A stretch of DNA of 64,000 bases. It comes from G051132615 sp051132615. Its GTDB lineage: Bacteria; Pseudomonadota; Gammaproteobacteria; Burkholderiales; Neisseriaceae. Below the pieces are notes generated by a model that ran no database searches, had not been told where the DNA came from, and worked only from the letters and a program-made list of their open reading frames with translations. The number at the start of each line of letters is the position of its first letter. The first letter of the stretch is position 1. The translations under genes were made by a program, and so were the position numbers. Location: assembly GCF_051132615.1 (NCBI RefSeq), contig NZ_CP152375.1:558001-622000 (forward strand), in the 5' to 3' direction. Below are positions 1 through 9,680 of the stretch, one piece after another.

Positions 1-650
1 GCAATAGACATACCATCGCCTGTCACAATGCCTGCATTTGTATTATGTTGATATACCCTACCTGCACCACCCGTTGCTAAAATCACAGAAGGTGCATTGA
101 CCTGTACCAAGGTACCTTCCATAATATTCATCGCAACCAGCCCTTGCACTACACCATCATCAACCAACAAGTCCAGTAAAAAATGCTCATCTAAACGTTT
201 AATCTGTGGATACTTCAGTGATGTTTGAAATAAAGTATGTAAAATATGAAACCCCGTTTTATCGGCAGCAAACCAGGTTCTCTCTTCTTTCATGCCACCA
301 AAACGACGAACATTAATAGAGCCATCATCTTTACGGCTCCAAGGACACCCCCAATGTTCAAGTTGTATCATTTCCTGTGGGCTATTTTGAACAAAATAAT
401 CCACCACATCTTGTTCACATAACCAATCGCCACCAGCTACCGTGTCATAAAAATGATCATCAAAAGAATCTTCTGTTTTAATCACTGCTGCCGCCCCACC
501 TTCTGCGGCGACAGTATGGCTTCTCATAGGATAGACTTTAGAGACAAGCGCTATTGTTAACTCAGGGTATAAGCGCGCAGCTTCTATTGCTGCACGTAAC
601 CCTGCACCACCAGCGCCAACAATGGCAATGTCCACATTGATATTTTGCAC
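1..650 (-). CDS. frdA: fumarate reductase flavoprotein subunit, N-terminal part
   Basis: FrdA oxidises or reduces succinate/fumarate at a covalent FAD as part of the membrane-attached FrdABCD complex. The gene begins at 650 with GTG, a GGA lies about 7 nt upstream, and it runs off the left edge, so only about 216 residues are visible. They show the FAD-binding GAGGAGLRAA near residues 12-21, the flavinylated histidine in RSHTVAAEGG (about H45), and GGDWLCEQDVVDYF followed by RRFGGM, all matching E. coli-type FrdA over this stretch. FrdA fits better than SdhA because of this close colinearity. The GTG start explains why a search for ATG starts would miss it. Confidence 0.9.
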   Translation of the reverse strand, partial: MQNINVDIAIVGAGGAGLRAAIEAARLYPELTIALVSKVYPMRSHTVAAEGGAAAVIKTEDSFDDHFYDTVAGGDWLCEQDVVDYFVQNSPQEMIQLEHWGCPWSRKDDGSINVRRFGGMKEERTWFAADKTGFHILHTLFQTSLKYPQIKRLDEHFLLDLLVDDGVVQGLVAMNIMEGTLVQVNAPSVILATGGAGRVYQHNTNAGIVTGDGMSI

Positions 651-788
651 AAAAAATTCCAAATAGATTTTTTAAAAGTTTCAGTATCATTATACTGATG
701 TTTCTGAATAAAACTTTGACCGAAATAAAGTTTTTCTAGCAAAAAATACAGAAGAAAAGTAAATTTTTGTTAAGAGTTTATACATTGA

Positions 789-825
789 AAAAGGGATAAA
801 TTGCTTCATACAATTTATCCCTTTT
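789..825 (-). terminator. Rho-independent terminator after gyrA
   Basis: A perfect 15-bp stem (AAAAGGGATAAATTG and its complement) has a 7-nt loop and is bordered by A/T runs. It lies just beyond the gyrA stop on the minus strand. Confidence 0.8.
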
Positions 826-851
826 AAAAGAAAACAATTTATTAGATTAAT

Positions 852-3482
852 TTATTCTTCTGAAACAGTTTCATTATCGTCAGAATCAGAAACCACCGTA
901 GATTCTGATTCTGCATCTACAAGTTCATTTTCTTCTTCATCACTTTCAGCTACTTTTTCCAGACCAACCAGTTTTTCACCTGCATCTAAATTAATCAAAC
1001 GCACACCTTGCGCCGCACGACCTGTTTCTCGAACTTGAGCAACTTTAGTGCGAATCAACACCCCACCAGAAGTAATCAGCATTAAGTCATCTGTTTGGGC
1101 AACCAAAATAGCCGCAACCAACTGCCCATTACGCTCACCAGTATCAATGGCAATAACACCCTGACCACCACGATTACATTTGCGATAATCTTCAATAGGT
1201 GTTCGTTTACCATAACCGTTTTCAGTAGCAGTTAATACCTGACCAATAGTTTGCTCTTCAGGGTTATTAACCAGCAAGCTAATCACTCGAGTTCCTTCAG
1301 GCATGCTCATACCACGTACGCCACGAGCAGAACGTCCCATTGCCCTTACATCAGACTCCTCAAATCGTACCGCTTTACCTGCACTAGAGAACAACATGAT
1401 TTCATGCTGGCCAGAAGTTTTAGCTACACCGATTAAGCTGTCGCCTTCATCTAAAGCCAAAGCAATAATACCGCCATTACGTGGACGAGAGAAATCAGTT
1501 AATGATGTTTTCTTCACTGTGCCTTGCGCAGTACACATAAAGACATATTCATTATCATTAAAGCTTTGTACAGGCAATATCGCACTGATTTTTTCGCCTT
1601 CTTGCAATTCTAATACGTTATTAACTGGACGACCTCTGCTGGTACGACCACCTTGAGGTAATTTATACACTTTGATCCAATGGCAACGACCTAGGCTAGT
1701 GAAACACAATAAATAATCATGTGTATTGGCAACAAACAATGTTTCAATAAAGTCTTCATCTTTTGTTGCTGTCGCTTGTTTTCCTCTTCCACCACGACGC
1801 TGTGCTTGGTAGTCATCTAACGGTTGCGTTTTAATGTAGCCAATATGAGATAAGGTAACAACCATTTCTTGAGGCGGGATTAAATCTTCATCAGCAATAT
1901 CTCCACCAAATGGGTTAATTTCTGATCGACGAGGATCCCCAAATTGATTTTTAATCGCCTCTAACTCATCATGAATGATTTGATTAATACGCTCAGGTTT
2001 AGCCAAAATATCCATCAAATCTAAAATCACAGTCATAATATCGTGATATTCAGCAACAATTTTGTCTTGTTCTAAACCTGTTAATTTTTGTAAACGTAAA
2101 TCCAATATAGCCTGAGCTTGGACTTCAGATAAATGATAACCATCGTCTTTTAAACCAAATTGTTCATCTACTTCTATTAAAGCATCATCCAGCTCTACAC
2201 GGCTAAGCATTTTTTCAACCAACTCAGAACGCCATGCTTTACTCATTAAGCCAGCTTTGGCTTCTGGTGGATTAGCACTACCTTTAATCAAAGCAATAAT
2301 TTCATCTACATTCGATAATGCAACGGCTAAACCTTCTAATATGTGCCCACGATCACGTGCTTTTCTTAATTCAAACAAAGTGCGTCTGGTAACAACTTCG
2401 CGACGATGACGCAAGAACTCAGCTAATATCTGTTTGATATTCAACAAACGTGGTTGACCATCAACCAAAGCCACCATATTGATACCAAAGCTGTCTTGCA
2501 ACTGAGTTAACTTATAAAGCTGATTAAGAACAACCTCTGCATTTTCATTGCGTTTTAGCTCAATAACCATACGCATACCTGATTTGTCAGACTCATCACG
2601 TAAATCAGAAATGCCTTCTATTTGTTTGTCTCGTACAAGTTCGGCAATTTTTTCAAGTAACCGTGCCTTGTTTACCTGATACGGAATTTCATCAACAATA
2701 ATCGCTTCTCTATCACCCGTACCAATTGGTTCTATATGTGTTTTGGCACGCATAACCACACGGCCTCTACCTGTACGATACCCTTCTCTTACACCTGATA
2801 AACCATAAATGGTTGCACCTGTTGGAAAATCAGGTGCGGGAATAAGCTCGATTAACGCATCAATATCCATATCAGGGTTGGCCAATAATGCCAAACAACC
2901 ACTGATTGTTTCATTTAAGTTGTGAGGGGGAATATTAGTTGCCATACCCACCGCAATACCAGAACTGCCATTAATAAGTAAATTAGGTAATTTAGCAGGT
3001 AAGATTAAAGGTTCATGTTCTGAACCGTCATAGTTAGGGCCAAAATCGACCGTTTCTTTTTCAATATCAGCCAAGAGCTCATGCGCGATACGCGCCATGC
3101 GAATTTCGGTATAACGCATTGCAGCTGCTCGGTCACCATCGATGGAACCAAAGTTACCTTGCCCATCAACCAACATATAGCGCAAAGAGAAATCCTGAGC
3201 CATACGGACAATCGTGTCATATACAGCAGTATCACCATGAGGATGATATTTACCGATTACATCACCCACAATACGGGCAGATTTTTTATATGCTCTATTC
3301 CAATCGTTTGAAAGCTCACTCATTGCATACAATACTCTACGATGCACGGGTTTTAAACCATCTCGCACATCTGGCAATGCTCTTCCTACGATGACACTCA
3401 TTGCGTAATCCAGATAAGAGCGACGCATCTCTTCTTCAAGACTGATGGCAATGGTTTCTTTAGCGAATACTTGATCGGTCAT
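852..3482 (-). CDS. gyrA: DNA gyrase subunit A
   Basis: Subunit A of the type II topoisomerase that introduces negative supercoils. The 876 residues are the usual length. The catalytic tyrosine is in AAAMRYTEIRM (Y124). The quinolone-resistance region reads HPHGDTAVYD, with Thr at the E. coli Ser83 position and Asp at the Asp87 position; Thr is wild type in some Pseudomonadales, so resistance cannot be inferred. The GyrA box QRRGGRG opens the C-terminal beta-pinwheel, and an acidic tail of about 35 residues rich in Glu, Asp and Ser ends the protein. It is transcribed alone from an upstream extended -10 and ends at a terminator. Confidence 0.98.
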   Translation of the reverse strand: MTDQVFAKETIAISLEEEMRRSYLDYAMSVIVGRALPDVRDGLKPVHRRVLYAMSELSNDWNRAYKKSARIVGDVIGKYHPHGDTAVYDTIVRMAQDFSLRYMLVDGQGNFGSIDGDRAAAMRYTEIRMARIAHELLADIEKETVDFGPNYDGSEHEPLILPAKLPNLLINGSSGIAVGMATNIPPHNLNETISGCLALLANPDMDIDALIELIPAPDFPTGATIYGLSGVREGYRTGRGRVVMRAKTHIEPIGTGDREAIIVDEIPYQVNKARLLEKIAELVRDKQIEGISDLRDESDKSGMRMVIELKRNENAEVVLNQLYKLTQLQDSFGINMVALVDGQPRLLNIKQILAEFLRHRREVVTRRTLFELRKARDRGHILEGLAVALSNVDEIIALIKGSANPPEAKAGLMSKAWRSELVEKMLSRVELDDALIEVDEQFGLKDDGYHLSEVQAQAILDLRLQKLTGLEQDKIVAEYHDIMTVILDLMDILAKPERINQIIHDELEAIKNQFGDPRRSEINPFGGDIADEDLIPPQEMVVTLSHIGYIKTQPLDDYQAQRRGGRGKQATATKDEDFIETLFVANTHDYLLCFTSLGRCHWIKVYKLPQGGRTSRGRPVNNVLELQEGEKISAILPVQSFNDNEYVFMCTAQGTVKKTSLTDFSRPRNGGIIALALDEGDSLIGVAKTSGQHEIMLFSSAGKAVRFEESDVRAMGRSARGVRGMSMPEGTRVISLLVNNPEEQTIGQVLTATENGYGKRTPIEDYRKCNRGGQGVIAIDTGERNGQLVAAILVAQTDDLMLITSGGVLIRTKVAQVRETGRAAQGVRLINLDAGEKLVGLEKVAESDEEENELVDAESESTVVSDSDDNETVSEE

Positions 3483-3512
3483 AATGTCATATAATCAGAA
3501 ATTTAAACGATA

Positions 3513-3521
3513 ATTATACCA
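3513..3521 (-). promoter_or_regulatory. extended -10 promoter of gyrA
   Basis: The minus strand reads TGGTATAAT here, a consensus -10 hexamer with an upstream TG, about 31 nt before the gyrA start codon. No good -35 is seen at 16-18 nt, which is usual for extended -10 promoters. Confidence 0.55.
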
Positions 3522-3523
3522 CA

Positions 3524-4263
3524 AACCCTTTAAAATTGTGGTTTTAAATTTGAGACAGGGTTGACGCTTAATAAGCAATTTTATTTAAGTTATATTTAAT
3601 TTCTTTGGAAATATTTCAAAAAAATAATGCTATCTAAAAACACCCCTCATATTTATGTAAATAGACTCTTAAACGAAGACCAGAATTTTGCGTCTTCATT
3701 CTTATTTTTCACTAAAGTTATTTACCCCAAAATAGTGCTTTTACTCTAAAAAACAAATGTAACTTATTAATAATAAATAAATATTAATATTAATTATTAA
3801 TTAAAGAACAAATATAGAATTTTAGATAGACAAGAGCTTAACCAAATAAAACAATATCCCTCCCATAAAAAGAGTTGACTAAAATACAACTAAAATTTAA
3901 GAAATTTATTTTTTATATCTTTTAAATTAATTGAATAATATATCAAGCAAACTATATAAACAAAAAATAGAACAGTAGCCATTTTTCATAACAAAAAGTT
4001 CATATATAAATTTTGATATTTATAGATTTTCTATTAAAAACAAATATAAATAGCTTTTTGTTACTATATATATAAATAATATAAAATATATAAATATATA
4101 TATTTCTATTTAACAATAAAATTATGATGTTAAGTTTTATATTTATTCATTATTTTTTATAAATAAAAGTGTATATAACGCGATTGCATGTCTAATTCAT
4201 ATCAGGTACTATAAAATGCAGATTAAGCATTTTTAAACAAATAATAATAGGTAAGGAAATTTC
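3524..4263. other. long AT-rich intergenic region without a gene
   Basis: About 740 bases between gyrA and the ArsR-type gene are extremely A/T-rich, with many short TATATA and TTAATA runs. No open frame or tRNA is visible. The only notable structure is a small inverted repeat, GAAGAC/GTCTTC, near 3677-3700. The right end must hold the promoter of the downstream regulator. Confidence 0.5.
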
Positions 4264-4569
4264 ATGGACATAGATATTAACGAAACATTAAAAGCGCTTA
4301 GTAACCCCACACGATTGGATATTCTCACTTGGTTAAAAGAACCAGCCAGGCATTTTGCGTGTCAACCAGTTGACCCAGAAGAAGTCGGTGTTTCTGTACA
4401 AAAAATCCAAGAAAAAGCAGGCTTATCACAATCAACCACTTCTGTTTATTTAGCCTCTTTACAAAGAGCTAAACTGCTAAAATCGCAAAGAATTGGTGCA
4501 TGGACATACTATAAGAGAGATGAAGAAAACATTATGGCTTTTCAACAAGCATTACAGAATTTAATGTAG
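4264..4569 (+). CDS. ArsR-family winged-helix transcriptional regulator
   Basis: A 101-residue DNA-binding protein. The N-terminal ETLKALSNPTRLDILTWL is the typical ArsR helix, and LSQSTTSVYLASLQRAKLL near residues 54-72 is the recognition helix, followed by a wing (SQRIGAWTYYKRD). The metal-binding ELCVCDL-type cysteine pair is absent and only one Cys is present (in FACQPVD), so a metal sensor is unlikely; the ligand is unknown. AAGGAA precedes the ATG. It is monocistronic, and no neighbouring gene is an obvious target. Confidence 0.88.
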   Translation: MDIDINETLKALSNPTRLDILTWLKEPARHFACQPVDPEEVGVSVQKIQEKAGLSQSTTSVYLASLQRAKLLKSQRIGAWTYYKRDEENIMAFQQALQNLM

Positions 4570-4769
4570 GTAATAAAATACTAATGATATTTAAAGAAAA
4601 ATATTAACGAACGATATTTACTTAAGCACACTAAATTCCCACCTAACAAATTAAGCCAATGTCCTGTTGGTTCTGATTATTTTTTACCCTTTTTAGGGTC
4701 ACAGACTGCTCAAATGAATGTATTAACGATATAATTAGCTTTTTAAAATAATATACTCATGGAGCAGTT

Positions 4770-5420
4770 GTGCATTCTTCTTACCCACATCCTATTATTG
4801 CACGTGAAGGCTGGCCTTTCATTGCTATTTCATTAGCCGCCTCTGTTGTGGTTTCTATTTTCCTGCCTTGGTTGTCTATTCTTTTTTGGTTAGTATCGCT
4901 TTTTGTGATCCAGTTTTTTAGAGACCCAGCTCGTGTGATTCCACAAGATGCTGATGCTATTGTCAGCCCTGCTGATGGCAGAATTGTCGTTGTTGAAAAA
5001 GCAATGGATCCATATCGTGAGCAAGAAGCTTTAAAAATCAGCGTATTTATGAATGTGTTTAATGTCCATTCAAACCGTAGCCCAACAAATGGCACAGTAG
5101 AAAAAGTGGAATACTTTTCTGGCAGTTTTTTAAATGCAGCATTAAATAAAGCCTCATTAGAAAATGAACGCAATGCTGTACTCATCACCACACCCAGCGG
5201 CAAACAAATTACATTTGTGCAAATTGCAGGTTTGGTTGCTCGCCGTATATTATGTTATACAAAAGCTCAAGAACATTTAACTCGTGGGCAACGTTATGGC
5301 TTTATTCGTTTTGGTTCACGTGTTGATGTGTATTTACCGTTAGAGGCAGAACCTAAAGTTGCCATTGGCGATAAAGTTCGGGCAACAGAAACAATACTCG
5401 CCAAATTACCTAACCAATAA
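4770..5420 (+). CDS. psd: phosphatidylserine decarboxylase (pyruvoyl enzyme)
   Basis: Converts phosphatidylserine to phosphatidylethanolamine at the inner membrane. The 216 residues match the short Psd form. The self-cleavage site is G182-S183 in RFGSR, where Ser would become the pyruvoyl group. Hydrophobic residues 15-48 form the membrane anchor, and SPADGR and FMNVFNVHSNR are family motifs. The start is GTG, preceded by GGAG at 5-nt spacing. It lies 12 nt upstream of pssA, which makes its substrate, so the two form a phospholipid operon written in reverse pathway order. Confidence 0.93.
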   Translation: MHSSYPHPIIAREGWPFIAISLAASVVVSIFLPWLSILFWLVSLFVIQFFRDPARVIPQDADAIVSPADGRIVVVEKAMDPYREQEALKISVFMNVFNVHSNRSPTNGTVEKVEYFSGSFLNAALNKASLENERNAVLITTPSGKQITFVQIAGLVARRILCYTKAQEHLTRGQRYGFIRFGSRVDVYLPLEAEPKVAIGDKVRATETILAKLPNQ

Positions 5421-5432
5421 AGGGTACTGATT

Positions 5433-6203
5433 GTGCAAAAAGAAACTCAAAAACGCAGTTTACGACAACAAAGCATTTATTTACTACCAAACTTATTCAC
5501 TTTATCCGCCCTATTTGCCGGATTTTATGGCGTCGTACAAGCAATGAATGGGCATTTTAAAATAGCGGCTGTTGCTGTCTTTATTGCCATGATTTTAGAT
5601 GGGCTTGATGGTAGAGTCGCCCGTTTAACCCACAGTCAAAGTGAATTTGGCGCACAACTGGATAGCCTGTCTGACATGGTTAGCTTTGGTGTTGCCCCTG
5701 CCCTAATTTCTTATACATGGATGTTACACGACTTTGGTAAGTTGGGCTGGTCTGTTGCCTTTATTTACTGTGCGTGTGCAGCACTACGCCTTGCCTTATT
5801 TAATACCATGATTGGCACAGCAGATAAACGCTGGTTTATTGGGATCCCTAGTCCAACTGCGGCCGCTTTGGTCACAGGCTTAGTATGGATTAGCTATGAC
5901 AACAAACTGGTTAACTTTACATATATGCCTTATGTTTGTTTGTTTATCACAGCCTTTGCTGGTATTTCCATGGTTGTGCAAATTAAATTTTGGAGCTTTA
6001 AAGAAATCAATATCCGCAGAAAAGTACCCTTCTTTGGTATGTTAATTGTACTAGCGGCACTTATTGCTTTGATGTGGAGCCCATCTTTTATGCTTTTTGG
6101 TTTTTTTGTCTTATACAGCTTATCTGGCTATGTATTAGCAGCAATGCATTATCTAAAAAAATCACCAACTCCACCGAGCCAAGATACAGATGCAGCACAA
6201 TGA
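5433..6203 (+). CDS. pssA: CDP-diacylglycerol-serine O-phosphatidyltransferase
   Basis: Makes phosphatidylserine from CDP-diacylglycerol and serine. The 256 residues carry the CDP-alcohol phosphotransferase signature D59-G60-x2-A63-R64-x8-G73-x3-D77-x3-D81 and several membrane helices, so this is the integral-membrane type rather than the E. coli phospholipase D-like PssA. The start is GTG, 12 nt after psd. A terminator follows at once. Confidence 0.94.
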   Translation: MQKETQKRSLRQQSIYLLPNLFTLSALFAGFYGVVQAMNGHFKIAAVAVFIAMILDGLDGRVARLTHSQSEFGAQLDSLSDMVSFGVAPALISYTWMLHDFGKLGWSVAFIYCACAALRLALFNTMIGTADKRWFIGIPSPTAAALVTGLVWISYDNKLVNFTYMPYVCLFITAFAGISMVVQIKFWSFKEINIRRKVPFFGMLIVLAALIALMWSPSFMLFGFFVLYSLSGYVLAAMHYLKKSPTPPSQDTDAAQ

Positions 6204-6206
6204 AAT

Positions 6207-6236
6207 AAAAACCTCTTAATAACTTAAGAGGTTTTT
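6207..6236 (+). terminator. Rho-independent terminator after psd-pssA
   Basis: The stem CCTCTTAA/TTAAGAGG has a TAAC loop and is followed by TTTTTT, directly after the pssA stop. Confidence 0.85.
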
Positions 6237-6397
6237 TATTTCAAACATAACCGCAGCAAAGCAATAAGCCGATCATAAAAAAACATATTTAATTCGCGCT
6301 GACCCAAATAGACATAGATCAACTTACTTGAAAGTTTACTTCGTAATAAATATTCAACAACACACTTACGTATACAATATCGGGAGGAGGAATATAC

Positions 6398-7462
6398 GTG
6401 GATATTGTCAGTTATAAATGCCCAAAATGTTCAACAGCGTTGATATTTGATATAAAAAAACAAAATTGGCAATGTCAGTTTTGCCGTTCAGAATTTACCC
6501 AAACACAACTAGAAAACAATGCAGAAATCCTCGACTCAAACAGCAGCACCCTACCACCACATGCATCTACTGACACAAATAAAATAGATGATCATGAAGA
6601 AAATAAGCTTTATTATTGCCCAAGCTGCGGTGGCAAAATTTTAACAACACATAATACCGTAGCTACTTTTTGTGTCTATTGTCACAACCCAGCTATTGTT
6701 GCCTCAAAATTAGAAGAAGATATCAACAAACCCGATTATTTAATTCCATTTAAACAAACTAAAGCAGACGCAATCAATGCCTTACAAAAAGCATGTCAAA
6801 ATAAATTATTTTTACCCAAAACATTTAAAGAGCTTGTAAAAAAAGGCGAAGTTTTCGGGTTATATGTCCCCTTTTGGCTTTTTGATATTGATACAAATAC
6901 TCACCTACAATCACAAACAACGCAAGTGTCAACTTGGCAGGACGAACATTATCAATACAGCAAAATAGACTACTATCAAGTACAACGAGCTGGACAAGCC
7001 AATTTTCAGAAAATTCCTGCTGATGGTTCGGCCAAAATGAATGATGACTTAATGGATCAATTGGAACCATTTCATTACAATCAGATGGAACAATTTGACC
7101 TAGCCTATTTATCAGGGCATTTTGCTGAAATCCATGATGTCAAAATTGAAGAAACAACTGAACGGGTATTAAAAAGAGTTTATCCTGAAGTAGAAAGAAT
7201 GATTACCCAAACAGTAACAGGTTATTCTTCTATCAATTCTACCCAGATAGATATGAATCAAACCATAAATCACATCAGTGTCATGCTTCCCGTTTGGACT
7301 GTGATGACTCAATACAATAAAAAAACATTTGTTTTTGCCATGAATGGACAAACAGGAAAAGTTACAGGAAGACTACCCATTAGTAATATGGAAGTCTTTA
7401 AGAAATTCATTACCCTTAGTACCATCATTTCAGTTTGCCATTTTGTTTGGAGCATACTATGA
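6398..7462 (+). CDS. double zinc-ribbon protein with C-terminal membrane helix
   Basis: A 354-residue protein of the TFIIB-type zinc-ribbon-containing group. The first ribbon is CPKC...CQFC (about residues 8-29) and the second CPSC...CVYC (about 65-88). A middle part of about 200 residues follows, rich in aromatic residues and beta-strand-like. The last 20 residues (FITLSTIISVCHFVWSIL) look like one membrane helix, which would anchor the protein with its ribbons in the cytoplasm. The start is GTG after a strong GGGAGGAGG. Its TGA overlaps the ATG of the TPM-domain gene (ATGA), so the two are translationally coupled. The function is not known to me. Confidence 0.72.
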   Translation: MDIVSYKCPKCSTALIFDIKKQNWQCQFCRSEFTQTQLENNAEILDSNSSTLPPHASTDTNKIDDHEENKLYYCPSCGGKILTTHNTVATFCVYCHNPAIVASKLEEDINKPDYLIPFKQTKADAINALQKACQNKLFLPKTFKELVKKGEVFGLYVPFWLFDIDTNTHLQSQTTQVSTWQDEHYQYSKIDYYQVQRAGQANFQKIPADGSAKMNDDLMDQLEPFHYNQMEQFDLAYLSGHFAEIHDVKIEETTERVLKRVYPEVERMITQTVTGYSSINSTQIDMNQTINHISVMLPVWTVMTQYNKKTFVFAMNGQTGKVTGRLPISNMEVFKKFITLSTIISVCHFVWSIL

Positions 7463-8394
7463 AAAAAAATCATCTGCTCCTTTTATTCCCCCTACTATTA
7501 TTGCTCTTAATGACATTAGCGCCCGTTTTTGTTCAGGCAAAACCCACCACTTTTAATAAAGACATAAAAATATATGATTATGCGCAATTATTTACACAGA
7601 CAGAAAAAAATAACCTATCACAAATCGCCCAAGATATTGCAAAAAATGAGCGAATTGATATTGCAGTGGTCACAACAAATAAACCAAACGGTAAAACATC
7701 AAGGGATTATGCAGATGATTTTTATGATGCCTACCAATTTGGTTACGGAGAAGATCGCTCAGGCTTAATCATGCTAATCAATATGAAAGAACGAGAAATA
7801 TGGATTAGTACCACAGGAAAAGCAATTGATATATTCACAGATCAAAAAATCAACTTAATTTTAGATTCCATTTATATTGATTTAGCCCAAAACCATTACT
7901 TTAATGCCAGCAAACAATTTTTAGAATTATCTGAATCATATATAGAACAGCAAGTACAATCTACTACGCTACAAGACATCCAAGACAATATACCTGCCCA
8001 AATAATGGTTCAGAAAGAAAACAAAACAGCCAACCCTGCTTTAAATAAACCAACCTCTACGTCTGAAAAATTACTAGAATCCCTCAAGCTTGGTACCACA
8101 ATGGGGGGCATCATCATATTTTTGCTGACTTTATGGAATAAACAAAAAATTTCTCAAGCACCTAATGCTCACACTTATTTAGATGAAAAAGGTTTTGTTG
8201 TTACCTTATGTACCGATGATTTAGTTGACTCAAAAGTGACCCGCACACACATTCCACAAGAATCTGAACATAAACCATTAGCTTCCAACACCTCAAAAAA
8301 TTCAAGTACTTCAAACACGAGTACATCCAGCCCTTCTACAACACATCAATCATTAAGTGGTACCACACATGGAGGGGCAGGAAGAAAATTTTAA
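7459..8394 (+). CDS. TPM-domain (YgcG-like) exported or membrane protein
   Basis: The ATG at 7459 overlaps the preceding stop and gives 311 residues; an in-frame ATG 24 nt earlier is less likely because it would sit before the signal peptide. MKKNHLLLLFPLLLLLL begins a signal peptide cut near VQA. A TPM domain follows (IDIAVVTTN, YGEDRSGLIMLINM, REIWISTTG), then a second membrane helix (GTTMGGIIIFLLTLW), and a Ser/Thr-rich tail ending GGAGRKF, like the glycine-rich tails of YgcG-type proteins. Some TPM domains have phosphatase activity; here the role is unproven. It is coupled to the zinc-ribbon gene. Confidence 0.8.
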   Translation: MKKNHLLLLFPLLLLLLMTLAPVFVQAKPTTFNKDIKIYDYAQLFTQTEKNNLSQIAQDIAKNERIDIAVVTTNKPNGKTSRDYADDFYDAYQFGYGEDRSGLIMLINMKEREIWISTTGKAIDIFTDQKINLILDSIYIDLAQNHYFNASKQFLELSESYIEQQVQSTTLQDIQDNIPAQIMVQKENKTANPALNKPTSTSEKLLESLKLGTTMGGIIIFLLTLWNKQKISQAPNAHTYLDEKGFVVTLCTDDLVDSKVTRTHIPQESEHKPLASNTSKNSSTSNTSTSSPSTTHQSLSGTTHGGAGRKF

Positions 8395-8420
8395 ACACAT
8401 CAATCAATAAAATTTTCATA

Positions 8421-8453
8421 AAAAAAGGGAGGATCAATATCTTCCCTTTTTTT
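8421..8453. terminator. bidirectional terminator between TPM gene and metZ
   Basis: AAAAAAGGGAGGAT pairs with ATCTTCCCTTTTTTT (one G-T pair). The A and T runs on both sides let it serve both converging genes. Confidence 0.75.
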
Positions 8454-8467
8454 ATTGCCCATTAAGA

Positions 8468-9643
8468 TTAACTTAATGCTTGTGCCAAATCATTTTTCAA
8501 ATCATCAATATGTTCTAGCCCTATGGATAAGCGCAATAAGCTTTCCTTAATACCTGCCTTGGCTTTATCTTCAGGTGTCACTCTGGCATGCGTGGTGGTA
8601 TAAGGGTGGGTAATTGTCGATTTTACATCGCCCACATTGGCTGTTTTTGAAAATAAACACACCTGATCAACTACATGCCAAGCTTGAGCTCGGTCACCTT
8701 TTACCTCAAAAGACAGCACACTACCAAACCCATTTTGCTGTACCTTTGCCAATTCATGTTGAGGATGACTCGGTAAGCCTGGGTAATAAACTCTTTGCAC
8801 TTTAGGGTGTTGCTCCAGCCATTTTGCCAAAGCCAACGCGTTGTCATTTTGTTTTTCAGTACGAACAAACAGTGTTTCCAAACCACTCATCAACACCCAT
8901 GCATTAAAAGCAGACAAGGTTTGCCCTGCTGTACGTACATGCATAAACACTTGTTCAATTAGTTCCTTACTGCCACAAACCACGCCACCCATAACCCGCC
9001 CTTGCCCATCAATTCCTTTAGTGGCCGAATTAACTGTTAAGTCAGCGCCTAATTTAATAGGCTGTTGTACAGCAGGGGTACAAAAACAATTATCAACGAC
9101 CAATAACACATTTTTACTTTTGGCCAACTGCGATAATGCTCGAATATCGGCCATTTCAGTGAGTGGATTAGAAGGCGTTTCTAAATACAATAAACGCGTA
9201 TTATCTTGAATGGCGTTTTCCCATGCAGACAAATCAGATGGGGCAACAAATGTTACATCAATACCCAATTTAGGCATCTGCCCGTTTAACAAACCTAAAG
9301 TGGTACCAAACAAACTTTGGCTTGCCACAATATGCTCACCAGCTTTTAAAAATGTTAATATCGTTGCTTGTATTGCTGCCATTCCTGTTGCAGTGGCAAT
9401 ACCTGCTTGAGCACCTTCTAACTGAGCCATTCGGTCTTGAAAAGCAGTCACAGTTGGGTTAGCAGTACGAGAATACGTATAGCCTTCTGCCTCTCCAGCA
9501 AACAATGCCGCACCAGCCTGCGCACTTTCAAACATAAAACTGCTGCTTAAAAATAAACTTTGGCTATGTTCATGAAACTGACTGATTTGACGTGCACCAC
9601 GAATGGCAAGTGTTTGCGGATGATATTGTTTATCTTGTGACAT
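8468..9643 (-). CDS. metZ: O-succinylhomoserine sulfhydrylase
   Basis: A PLP enzyme of the Cys/Met gamma-family that makes homocysteine from O-succinylhomoserine and sulfide. The 391 residues are the usual size. The PLP lysine is K209 in NSATKGIDGQGR, and YLETPSNP and VVDNCFCTP line the cofactor pocket. The N-terminal half resembles MetZ of Pseudomonas and Neisseria more than cystathionine gamma-synthase (MetB), but the substrate is an inference from that resemblance. AGAGAG lies upstream of the ATG. It stands alone between a terminator and the ferredoxin gene. Confidence 0.88.
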   Translation of the reverse strand: MSQDKQYHPQTLAIRGARQISQFHEHSQSLFLSSSFMFESAQAGAALFAGEAEGYTYSRTANPTVTAFQDRMAQLEGAQAGIATATGMAAIQATILTFLKAGEHIVASQSLFGTTLGLLNGQMPKLGIDVTFVAPSDLSAWENAIQDNTRLLYLETPSNPLTEMADIRALSQLAKSKNVLLVVDNCFCTPAVQQPIKLGADLTVNSATKGIDGQGRVMGGVVCGSKELIEQVFMHVRTAGQTLSAFNAWVLMSGLETLFVRTEKQNDNALALAKWLEQHPKVQRVYYPGLPSHPQHELAKVQQNGFGSVLSFEVKGDRAQAWHVVDQVCLFSKTANVGDVKSTITHPYTTTHARVTPEDKAKAGIKESLLRLSIGLEHIDDLKNDLAQALS

Positions 9644-9680
9644 GTTATTTCTCTCTTGTTTTTATGATGAGTTTAATTTT

